Shown here piece by piece: positions 26,151 through 32,415 of a stretch of DNA of 34,804 nt. The DNA is taken from contig JANYJS010000048.1 in assembly GCA_025361765.1 (NCBI GenBank), forward strand, positions 1 through 34,804, written 5' to 3'. Position 1 is the first letter of the stretch. The number at the start of each line of letters is the position of its first letter. Position numbers and translations under genes: made by a program. This DNA comes from Bacillota bacterium (lineage in GTDB: Bacteria; Bacillota; Clostridia; Peptostreptococcales; Anaerovoracaceae). Below the pieces are notes generated by a model. It ran no database searches. It saw only the letters and a program-made list of their open reading frames with translations, and was not told where the DNA came from.

Positions 26151-26254
26151 GAGACGAGTGACGGTTCTGACTCGTCGGTAAAATAAAAAGTGACCGAGTG
26201 ATGAGACGAGTGACGGTTCTGACTCGTCGGTAAAATAAAAAGTGACCGAGTGAT
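26151..26254 (+). ncRNA. two perfect 52-nt tandem repeats, candidate type III RNA antitoxin
   Basis: Two identical 52-nt units lie head to tail (26151-26202 and 26203-26254). Each contains a 7-bp inverted repeat, GACGAGT / ACTCGTC, around a 10-nt loop. An A-rich stretch (GTAAAATAAAAAG) follows, and then TGACCGAGTGAT, whose ACCGA can pair with TCGGT. Known type III antitoxin RNAs (ToxI, CptI, TenpI) are short tandem repeats of roughly 35-50 nt that fold into pseudoknots and are cut by the toxin in A-rich linkers. The repeats are flanked by a consensus promoter and a terminator ahead of the toxin gene, as in those loci. The RNA function is inferred from layout. Confidence 0.65.
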
Positions 26255-26262
26255 GAACTTTA

Positions 26263-26291
26263 CGGGAGGATTTAATATCCTCTCGTTTTTT
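26263..26291 (+). terminator. attenuating terminator between repeats and toxin ORF
   Basis: CGGGAGGAT (26263-26271) pairs with ATCCTCTCG (26277-26285) through nine pairs with one G-U, a 5-nt loop and six T. Lying between the RNA repeats and the toxin start, it would let most transcripts stop as antitoxin RNA with partial read-through into the toxin. This is the hallmark arrangement of type III modules. Confidence 0.8.
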
Positions 26292-26309
26292 GTAGGAAGG
26301 GAATTTGCT

Positions 26310-26789
26310 TTGCATACAAACGAATACGATTTTCAAATTTATAGATTAACTGATGATTTTTATAACATCTATCCTCAATCTCAGTACCCAGAAATATTGG
26401 ATAACAGGGCAAGGCCATATAATTGCATTGTATTTGCTTTGAGTTATAACTATTATATTTGTATACCATACAGAACAGAAATAAGCCATAGTCACGCATT
26501 CCATTTTCGCAAATCGCAAAGGTCTATTCGACATAAATCGGGATTGGACTATACTAAAATGATTATAGTTAAAAATTCTGACTTCATTGATCCATCTGCG
26601 TCAGTTGTTGACAACGATGAATACATTGAAACGATAACACATATAGTCCGAATAAAAGATGAGGCATTCAACTTTCTGGAAACATATAAAAAACATATAA
26701 CCGGCGAAGTTATTTTACATCCTAGTGAATTTAATAGAAGATATAGTTTTTCGACATTAAAATATTTTCATGAGGAACTGGCAATTTGA
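26310..26789 (+). CDS. type III toxin candidate (TenpN/CptN/ToxN-like)
   Basis: This 159-aa basic protein starts at TTG 26310, eight bases after AGGAAGGG. An ATG at 26250-26253 lies in the repeat, before the terminator, and is rejected as the start. Family-like text includes YRLTDDFYNIYP, RPYNCIVFALSYNYYICIPY, FHFRKSQRSIRHKSGLDYTK, SASVVDNDEYIE and FNRRYSFSTLKYFHEEL. I associate these with the TenpIN group of endoribonuclease toxins, a recollection that needs a profile search. It would cleave RNA when not bound by the repeat RNA. It lies between pflA and motA with its own promoter and terminator, so it looks like an inserted cassette. No damage is seen. Confidence 0.8.
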   Translation: MHTNEYDFQIYRLTDDFYNIYPQSQYPEILDNRARPYNCIVFALSYNYYICIPYRTEISHSHAFHFRKSQRSIRHKSGLDYTKMIIVKNSDFIDPSASVVDNDEYIETITHIVRIKDEAFNFLETYKKHITGEVILHPSEFNRRYSFSTLKYFHEELAI

Positions 26790-26886
26790 CCAAAATGAAA
26801 TTGATCATTTGTGAATATCTCATGCAAAATCAAACTTTTAGAACTAAAGTGTTTAGAATATTGCAAATAACCTAAAGTTAAAAAGC

Positions 26887-26934
26887 AAAGTGCCGAAATT
26901 AAATGTGTAGACTAATAACATTCGGCACTTTTTC
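26887..26934 (+). terminator. terminator before the motility cluster
   Basis: AAAGTGCCGAA (26887-26897) and TTCGGCACTTT (26921-26931) form a perfect 11-bp stem with a T-run to 26933 and an A-run on the left, so it can act in both directions. It separates the toxin gene from motA. Confidence 0.85.
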
Positions 26935-26991
26935 TATGATGTGAAAGAGCGGATCGAGGTTAACAATTAGACTTGAATGGAGGGGCTTTGA

Positions 26992-27843
26992 ATGGATATT
27001 GCTGTAATTGGATTTTTAGTATTTGGCTTTGCCGCGATATTAGGAGCGTTTATTCTTGAAGGCGGAAAGCTGCTGGCGCTGGTTTCTCTGACAGGATTTA
27101 TGATTGTTATCCTTGGAACCGTTGCAGCGACTGGGATTTCATTTCCTAAGTCTGAAATCATGCGCGTGCCAAAGCTTTTTAAAGCCATCTTTACGAATAA
27201 AAAAATTGATTTACTCGCTTTGATTGACAATATCAAGAGTATGTCTAAAATGGCTAGGCAAAAGGGAATCCTGAGCCTAGAGAAGGAAATGAATGAAAAC
27301 ACTGAAATCGACACTTTCACCAAAAAAGGCCTTGGATTTATTCTTGATGGTCTTGATCCGGTAAAAACCAGAGGAGCCCTAGAATTAGATCTCGAAATGA
27401 TGGCCCATAGACATAAATCCGGTGCAGCTATTTTCGAAGCTGCCGGCGGGTTTTCTCCAACCATGGGTATCATCGGTACTGTCATGGGCCTCGTCAAGGT
27501 GCTTGGAGAATTGGCGGATCCTTCCAAATTGGGAGAGGCGATTGCGGTCGCTTTTATTGCCACTCTATATGGCGTAGGCGCTGCGAATTTATTGTGGCTG
27601 CCCATGGCCAGCAATCTCAAATCAAAAAGCAAGCAGGAAGTTGTGCGCAATTCCATGATTATTGAGGGGCTGATGCTGCTTCAAGAAGGCGCGAACCCGA
27701 ATTTTATTGAGGATAAACTTAAAGGATTTCTATCCATGGAACAACTTTCTAAAAAAGGCGGGGCGAAAGGTGAAAAAGCTGAAGCTAAGCCAGCAAAAAA
27801 GGGAAAAAAGGGACTTGAGGCCGAGGCTCAGAAGGAGGCTTAA
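26992..27843 (+). CDS. motA: flagellar motor stator protein MotA
   Basis: MotA, with MotB, forms the ion channel and torque generator of the flagellar motor. The 283-aa protein has four membrane helices (about 1-21, 28-50, 148-170 and 178-200), the cytoplasmic loop with charged torque residues, and the conserved AAGGFSPTMGIIGTVMGL segment with its proline. The C-terminal 30 residues are lysine- and alanine-rich and of low complexity (GEKAEAKPAKKGKKG), longer than in Bacillus. TGGAGGGG precedes the ATG. motB follows after 2 nt. No sigma-D promoter is visible directly upstream. Confidence 0.95.
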   Translation: MDIAVIGFLVFGFAAILGAFILEGGKLLALVSLTGFMIVILGTVAATGISFPKSEIMRVPKLFKAIFTNKKIDLLALIDNIKSMSKMARQKGILSLEKEMNENTEIDTFTKKGLGFILDGLDPVKTRGALELDLEMMAHRHKSGAAIFEAAGGFSPTMGIIGTVMGLVKVLGELADPSKLGEAIAVAFIATLYGVGAANLLWLPMASNLKSKSKQEVVRNSMIIEGLMLLQEGANPNFIEDKLKGFLSMEQLSKKGGAKGEKAEAKPAKKGKKGLEAEAQKEA

Positions 27844-27845
27844 TC

Positions 27846-28826
27846 ATGAAACTTCATGAAGAAGAAGGACATGAGAATGGTGAACGATGGCTGCTCACTT
27901 ATGCAGACTTAATCACGCTTCTCATGATATTTTTTATTGTTATGTATGCCATGAGTACGGTTGACAACGCCAAATATCATAGACTGGCCGAATCCCTCAA
28001 TTCAGCCCTGGCTGGAGACAATCAGGCCATCGATGGCGGACAGGAAGGCGCCCCTGTGGAAGTAATCCTTAAAAATAAGGCGGCAGGGGCCGGAGAAAAA
28101 CCAAGTGGATCGGACATTGCTCCTGGTGAGAAACCCAAAACCCCAGCAGAAAAAATTGCTGCTGAAAATGCCCTAAAAGAAGCCGCGAAAAAAGCCCTTG
28201 CTGAAGCGACGACAGAAGCAGCGGCCTTAGCGGAAGCAACCGGACAAAAAGTGGAAGAGGATCTCATTATAGCGGCGGCGACGGTTAAAGCTTTGATGGA
28301 AGAAAAAGGACTTCAGAACGAAGTCAGCGTCAGTATCAGCGAGCGAGGCGTAGTAATCAGTCTTAAAGATACGGTGCTTTTTGAGTCTGGAAGCGCAGTT
28401 ATTCGATCTGAAAACACTGCGAATCTGATTGAAATCGGGGACGCTATTAAGGCTGTAGACAATTATGTCAGAGTAGAAGGCAACACGGATAACGTACCTA
28501 TACACAATGCGAACTTCAGCAACAATTGGGAGCTTTCCGTCATGAGGGCAGTCACTGTGCTGGAATTAATTGTGCAAAAGGCCAAGTTTCCACCGCAAAA
28601 AATCAGCGCCATTGGCTATGGAGAATATAGACCCATAACTTCCAATGGAACAGCAGCGGGTAAGACTAAAAATAGAAGGGTTGATATCGTCATCCTAAAT
28701 CAGAACTATACCAATAGCGAGTCCCAGCAAAGTTCGGGCTCTACCACTACCGAACCTGGGCAAAGTGCAGGCGCTACTAAAAGCGAGACCACGCAAAGTC
28801 AGGAACCTGCTGCCAGCAAACCTTAA
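27846..28826 (+). CDS. motB: flagellar motor stator protein MotB
   Basis: MotB anchors the stator to peptidoglycan. The 326-aa protein has a cytoplasmic tail (1-14), a single membrane helix (about 17-38) with the ion-binding aspartate D21 in LTYADLITLL, and a C-terminal OmpA-like domain (about 165-285). That domain carries RVEGNTDNVPI, NWELSVMRA and GYGEYRPI. Between them is an unusually long alanine/glutamate-rich linker (about 58-150). A serine/threonine/glutamine-rich tail of about 40 residues follows the OmpA domain. Both extensions are longer than usual. It is co-transcribed with motA. Confidence 0.95.
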   Translation: MKLHEEEGHENGERWLLTYADLITLLMIFFIVMYAMSTVDNAKYHRLAESLNSALAGDNQAIDGGQEGAPVEVILKNKAAGAGEKPSGSDIAPGEKPKTPAEKIAAENALKEAAKKALAEATTEAAALAEATGQKVEEDLIIAAATVKALMEEKGLQNEVSVSISERGVVISLKDTVLFESGSAVIRSENTANLIEIGDAIKAVDNYVRVEGNTDNVPIHNANFSNNWELSVMRAVTVLELIVQKAKFPPQKISAIGYGEYRPITSNGTAAGKTKNRRVDIVILNQNYTNSESQQSSGSTTTEPGQSAGATKSETTQSQEPAASKP

Positions 28827-28883
28827 TAAGGAGAGCGCTATTACAATAGAGAATCCCTATTATAGAAAGGAGAGGATCGGCCC

Positions 28884-29951
28884 ATGAGATTTGTACCAAC
28901 TTTTTGTCTGCGAGCAGGCATGATCCTTGGTGATAACCTATATGGCGGCAGCGGAGAACTTGTGCTGGCCGCCGAGACTGTTTTGAATTCGGATTATATA
29001 CATGGCATAGAAAAGCTGAACTATAATGGCATCTATGTGGACGATGATATTTCAAGAGACATCCATATCGTGAACATCATCAATGAACGGGTTAGGGCTC
29101 AGACACTAAAGGGGATCAAAGACGTATTCATTATTACCGAAAACAACAACGCCTTGTCCAAACAGAAATTCAACGACATGCAGCACCAGATTGAATTTAT
29201 AGTGGATGAGATCCTAAGGAACAAAAACATGATGGTCAACATGGTTGACCTTAAAGTTTTTGACGATTATACCTATTTTCATTCCGTCAACGTTGCGGTA
29301 CTGTCCATAGTCCTTGGCTCTGCCATGGGCCTTGGCAAGAGCGAACTCTGCAATTTGGGTTTTGGCGCCTTGCTGCACGATATCGGCAAAGTGTTCATCA
29401 AAAAAGATATTTTGAATAAAAATGGGGCGTTGACCGACGAAGAATTCGAGGAAATGAAGCGGCACTCAATTCTGGGCTGTGATTATCTTAAAAAGGGATT
29501 TGGCGTGCTTAAAGCATCTCAAGTGGGAATACTGGATCACCATGAAAAATATGGCGGCGGCGGCTATCCGAACGGCATCAAAGGCGATGAAATTTCACAA
29601 TTCGGCAAAATAATCGCCCTTGCCGATGTCTACGATGCATTGACATCAGACCGGCCTTACCGAAAAGCCGTATCGCCTTCTGAGGTCATGGAATACGTCA
29701 TGGGCTCCGCAGCAACACTCTTTGACCCGGAGCTGGTAAAAATATTCATGCGCAAAATTGCCCCCTATCCCATTGGCACCTGCGTCAGGCTCAGCAATGG
29801 CCTGGAGGCCATCGTCATTGAAAATTTTGAAGATTACTGCCTAAGACCAAAAATCAGAGTGTACAGGGAAGGCGGCCAAGAGGTGACGCCTTACTTGATT
29901 AGCTTGGCAGACCACAATTCACTTAACATAACAGTTATTGATGTCGCATAA
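28884..29951 (+). CDS. HD-GYP cyclic-di-GMP phosphodiesterase
   Basis: This 355-aa protein is likely to degrade c-di-GMP and so favour motility. The HD-GYP domain (about 125-300) has H133 (HSVNV), H165/D166 (LLHDIGK), H194, H219/H220 (LDHHEKYGGGGYP) and D248/D251 (LADVYDALTSDRPYRKA). The GYP triplet is in its normal place. The N-terminal 120 residues hold a partly conserved sensory-like region (VPTFCLRAGMILGDNLYG). It has no membrane helix and is cytoplasmic. An AAAGGAGAGG site precedes the ATG. It lies 57 nt after motB, in the motility operon. Confidence 0.92.
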   Translation: MRFVPTFCLRAGMILGDNLYGGSGELVLAAETVLNSDYIHGIEKLNYNGIYVDDDISRDIHIVNIINERVRAQTLKGIKDVFIITENNNALSKQKFNDMQHQIEFIVDEILRNKNMMVNMVDLKVFDDYTYFHSVNVAVLSIVLGSAMGLGKSELCNLGFGALLHDIGKVFIKKDILNKNGALTDEEFEEMKRHSILGCDYLKKGFGVLKASQVGILDHHEKYGGGGYPNGIKGDEISQFGKIIALADVYDALTSDRPYRKAVSPSEVMEYVMGSAATLFDPELVKIFMRKIAPYPIGTCVRLSNGLEAIVIENFEDYCLRPKIRVYREGGQEVTPYLISLADHNSLNITVIDVA

Positions 29952-30024
29952 ACAATTAACGTCAAGAAAGCCCGGATGCACACATCTTCGTGCGCTGGCG
30001 CTTAACAAAAGGGAGGTAATTCCT

Positions 30025-30666
30025 ATGAAAATTGATCCAGCCCAAGTTGCCACGTTACCAAGTATCAACCAGAAATCGACGGTGATTGATCAGCAAACTA
30101 AAGTGATTAATGAAAAGACGACCCTGACTAATAAAAAAGCCAGCATTGTGACAGCTGAAGAAACCATAATTGAGAAAAAAGACCAGTATATCCCTGCGTC
30201 TAAAGCAGCAGAGACTACAGGCATCTATGAGAAACCCAAAGTGGATCAGGCGACCATAACCCAGCTAAAAGAAGAAAGCGAACGGGTTTACGGCAATCTG
30301 AAAAGCATGGTGGAAGAGCTGCTGAAAAGGCAGGGCATGACCTGGCAGGATGCAGAGGCAGGCAAAGAATTCACTGTCGATGAGAAGGCCATAACAGAGG
30401 CACAGGCACTTCTTTCTGACGGTGGCGAACTAAGTCCCGAAAACGTCAGCGACCGCATTGTCGAGTTCGCTAAAGCCCTCTCAGGCGGAGATAAAACCAA
30501 GTTTGATACCTTAAAAAGCGGCATAGAAGATGGCTTTAAAGAAGCTGCCAGAATTCTAGGGGGTAAACTTCCGGAAGTTTCACAGAAGACCTACGATCTG
30601 GTTATGGAAAAGCTGGATAGATGGAAAAACGAAACTGGTGAGACAAGTGGAACTAGCGTAGAATAA
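30025..30666 (+). CDS. conserved-looking 213-aa protein of unknown function in motility cluster
   Basis: The function is not recognised. ATG 30025 follows GGGAGGT, so the longer frame to 29938 is rejected. The N-terminus (1-70) is threonine- and lysine-rich and lacks a signal peptide (LPSINQKSTVIDQQTK). Residues 75-205 are helical and acidic, with LKSMVEELLKRQGMTW, AQALLSDGGELSPENVSDRIVE and ISGGDK-like ALSGGDKTKFDTLKSGIEDG, ending PEVSQKTYDLVMEKLDRW. The compact helical pattern suggests a folded domain that I have seen in hypothetical proteins of flagellated clostridia. The motility link is positional inference: it is 73 nt after the HD-GYP gene. Confidence 0.85.
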   Translation: MKIDPAQVATLPSINQKSTVIDQQTKVINEKTTLTNKKASIVTAEETIIEKKDQYIPASKAAETTGIYEKPKVDQATITQLKEESERVYGNLKSMVEELLKRQGMTWQDAEAGKEFTVDEKAITEAQALLSDGGELSPENVSDRIVEFAKALSGGDKTKFDTLKSGIEDGFKEAARILGGKLPEVSQKTYDLVMEKLDRWKNETGETSGTSVE

Positions 30667-30713
30667 AAAAAGTTAATATCCACGCTTTTGGGAGAAGGAG
30701 AGCGTGATGAAAA

Positions 30714-30744
30714 AGTGGTTGTTTCCATTATGGAAACAACCACT
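30714..30744 (-). terminator. terminator of the RelBE-type operon
   Basis: AGTGGTTGTTTCC (30714-30726) and GGAAACAACCACT (30732-30744) form a perfect 13-bp stem around ATTAT. On the minus strand it is followed by a T-run (A-run 30710-30713 on plus), 38 nt beyond the toxin stop. The 115-nt gap 30667-30781 also contains a shorter inverted repeat, CACGCT / AGCGTG (30681-30706), possibly serving the plus-strand gene. Confidence 0.8.
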
Positions 30745-30781
30745 GTCCATTTAACGAGGCATACCTATAATTTGAAGTATT

Positions 30782-31120
30782 TTACTCCATATTCATCTTC
30801 GAAAGTTGTTTTAGCTGTTCACGCTTGCCGCAAATTACTGCTGTAATCTGCACCGTACTATTTTCTTCGTCAATACAGAAATAGATGAGAAAGTTTTTCA
30901 CAGGCATTTTACGAATGCCGCTGGAGCGCCACGGCTCTTCCTCGGTTAATGTACCCCGATTCGGAAACTGAGAAAGCGACGAAATCGAGCTTTCCATTTC
31001 GTTGAGCAGACGTAAGGCGGCTTTCGGTGCTTTTAACTCAGAAGCGATGTATTTTACGATTTCTTGCAGCTGTTGCTCCGCCTGGACGGTGATTGTAATC
31101 GTATACATATTCTCTGCCAT
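30782..31120 (-). CDS. RelE/ParE-family toxin
   Basis: This 112-aa basic protein has the RelE/ParE fold pattern: MYTITITVQAEQQLQEIVKY at the start, a helical hairpin with LKAPKAALRLLNEMESSISS, LSQFPNRG, then beta strands GIRKMPVKNFLIYFCIDEEN and ITAVICGKREQ. It probably acts as an mRNA interferase or gyrase-type toxin. The residues that would decide between them are not clear by eye. The in-frame ATG four codons later is a possible start. It follows the antitoxin after 3 nt, giving a complete two-gene module. Confidence 0.9.
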   Translation of the reverse strand: MAENMYTITITVQAEQQLQEIVKYIASELKAPKAALRLLNEMESSISSLSQFPNRGTLTEEEPWRSSGIRKMPVKNFLIYFCIDEENSTVQITAVICGKREQLKQLSKMNME

Positions 31121-31123
31121 AAA

Positions 31124-31423
31124 CTATAACCCTCGTTTTAAATCAATGAACACCTCAGAAACTGGGCGAGAATGGCCAGCTTTTGCTTCATCCAAACCAG
31201 TTTGCATAATTGTATTGAACGTTTCGGTATCCATGTCATCCCTTGCCATTGGACCGGCTGGAAGTGACAGGGAAAAGGGAATGCTTTTGGTCATAACAAT
31301 TTGCTTATAAAGCATATTGATGACAACAGAAGCTGGGATTCCCAGCCTTGACATGATTGCATCCGCTTTCTCCTTTATATCTGGCTCGACACGGGCGAGG
31401 ACATTTGCTGTTTTAGTAGCCAT
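31124..31423 (-). CDS. RelB/DinJ-family antitoxin
   Basis: This 99-aa ribbon-helix-helix antitoxin starts at ATG 31423, preceded by GGTGG. The longer frame to 31477 runs into the promoter and is rejected. The N-terminus TANVLARVEPDIKEKADAIM with LGIPASVVINMLYKQIV is the RelB/DinJ DNA-binding domain. The acidic C-terminal part (DMDTETFNTIMQTGLDEAKA) wraps the toxin. It autoregulates, probably through the palindrome upstream. Confidence 0.92.
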   Translation of the reverse strand: MATKTANVLARVEPDIKEKADAIMSRLGIPASVVINMLYKQIVMTKSIPFSLSLPAGPMARDDMDTETFNTIMQTGLDEAKAGHSRPVSEVFIDLKRGL

Positions 31424-31448
31424 AAGTGCACCACCTTTCTTTTTAACT

Positions 31449-31477
31449 ATTGTACAATATTGTATAACGTATAGCAA
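31449..31477 (-). promoter_or_regulatory. promoter and operator of the RelBE-type operon
   Basis: On the minus strand TTGCTA (31472-31477), a 17-nt spacer and TACAAT (31449-31454) make a promoter. The perfect palindrome TACAATATTGTA (31453-31464) overlaps the -10, the expected place for autorepression by a ribbon-helix-helix antitoxin. Confidence 0.65.
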
Positions 31478-31523
31478 TACATTGGCCGGACATTTATATA
31501 TTAAACGATATTAACTAAAGACA

Positions 31524-31545
31524 AAGGCGGCTCGCGAGCCGCCTT
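31524..31545. terminator. perfect palindromic terminator
   Basis: AAGGCGGCTC and GAGCCGCCTT meet over a central GC-rich turn in a 22-nt perfect palindrome. On the minus strand it includes the last bases of the fliT-like stop codon and is followed by T-rich sequence, so it ends the fliD-fliS-fliT operon. On plus it is followed by ACTTTTT. Confidence 0.85.
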
Positions 31546-31939
31546 ACTTTTTAATATCCATATAACTGCCACTGGCACTGACGTCGGCCTCGGCGTATTT
31601 GATGACATTTTTAGTCTTGACGTTTTCCTTTATCGCATTCAGGAGCGCTGTGCGCTTGTCGTTCAAGGCTGAGATTAATTCCTGATCCTGATCGATGATC
31701 AGAGTCACCAGTCGGTCCATCTGATCCTTTTGCTCCTGTGTGCAGAGGCTTTTAATGTGACTGCTGACAGAGACATTCAGGGTATCTAAGTCATGAACCA
31801 GCATACCGCGCTGATCAATCAGGTCATTCAGAAGATCCAAATCGTCCACTGTGCTGAGGAGCTTTTCATTTATGGTGATGCACTCATTTAATAAATTGGT
31901 CTTTCGCATCACAAATTGGGCTGCATCATATGTATCCAT
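31544..31939 (-). CDS. FliT-like flagellar protein
   Basis: This 131-aa helical protein directly follows fliS in the fliD-fliS-fliT order. Heptad-like helices (FVMRKTNLLNECITINEKLL, LIDQRGMLVHDLDTLN, MDRLVTLIIDQDQELI) resemble FliT/FlgN-type export chaperones, which shield the filament cap before secretion. Sequence identity in this family is always low, so the assignment depends on position and size. The C-terminal segment YAEADVSASGSYMDIKK is polar and probably flexible. It begins 73 nt after fliS behind a sigma-D-like -10. Confidence 0.7.
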   Translation of the reverse strand: MDTYDAAQFVMRKTNLLNECITINEKLLSTVDDLDLLNDLIDQRGMLVHDLDTLNVSVSSHIKSLCTQEQKDQMDRLVTLIIDQDQELISALNDKRTALLNAIKENVKTKNVIKYAEADVSASGSYMDIKK

Positions 31940-31974
31940 CTATTTCTCCACTATTTTCAGAAAACAACTACAAT

Positions 31975-31982
31975 TTATCGGC
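31975..31982 (-). promoter_or_regulatory. sigma-D -10 element before the fliT-like gene
   Basis: On the minus strand the octamer GCCGATAA is a perfect sigma-D -10. The -35 at 15-nt spacing reads TAGT, only two of four matches to TAAA, so the site may be weak. It lies in the fliS-fliT gap and would give internal late-class expression. Confidence 0.5.
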
Positions 31983-32012
31983 TTATTAACTGGCTCAACT
32001 AAGTGCATCAGC

Positions 32013-32393
32013 TTATCTACTGGTTCGGGTGATTCTATCGGCCTGCCTGAAAGTGACTTTGAAATCGTCGATCATGCCAAGAAGATCTTTTAATAGCGTC
32101 ATATCCTTTTTATCGTTGGCTTCGCCCAATTTCTCATAAATGAATAAATAGAGTTCATCGAGTTCTTTAGATATGGGATATTTTTCATCCAGGGAAGCAC
32201 GTAGGGCAGCTATGATTCGTTGAGCTTTATGGATGCAGTTGAAAGACTGACCCATATTGCTGCCGCTTATGGCAAAAATGGCCATACTCACCTGCTTTGA
32301 AGCCTCCTCAAATAACTTGACAACAACCTCGCCCTTGGTAAGAGTTTGTAAAGACTGTTCTTTGTATTGTGCATATACGTTAGCTTGTTGCAT
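32013..32393 (-). CDS. fliS: flagellar export chaperone FliS
   Basis: FliS binds flagellin in the cytoplasm and prevents early polymerisation. The 126-aa protein starts at ATG 32393 behind GGGGTGA (GTG 32402 is rejected). It has the family pattern QANVYAQYKEQSLQTLTKGE, VVKLFEEASKQVSMAIFAI and AQRIIAALRASLDEKYPIS, then LYLFIYEKLGEAN. It lies 22 nt downstream of fliD in the same operon. Confidence 0.93.
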   Translation of the reverse strand: MQQANVYAQYKEQSLQTLTKGEVVVKLFEEASKQVSMAIFAISGSNMGQSFNCIHKAQRIIAALRASLDEKYPISKELDELYLFIYEKLGEANDKKDMTLLKDLLGMIDDFKVTFRQADRITRTSR

Positions 32394-32415
32394 AAATGTC
32401 ACCCCTTCTTAAATA

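Noticed and set aside
26151-26254. CRISPR array
   Set aside because: There are two directly adjacent 52-nt copies with no spacer between them and no cas genes. The promoter, terminator and toxin layout explains them better.
26250-26309. ATG start for the toxin at 26250
   Set aside because: It lies in the second repeat, upstream of the terminator, and has no ribosome site. TTG 26310 has AGGAAGGG at the proper distance.
30707-30754. 15-codon ORF after AAGGAG
   Set aside because: It lies inside the perfect hairpin that serves as minus-strand terminator of the RelBE-type operon. The peptide MKKWLFPLWKQPLSI has no visible role.
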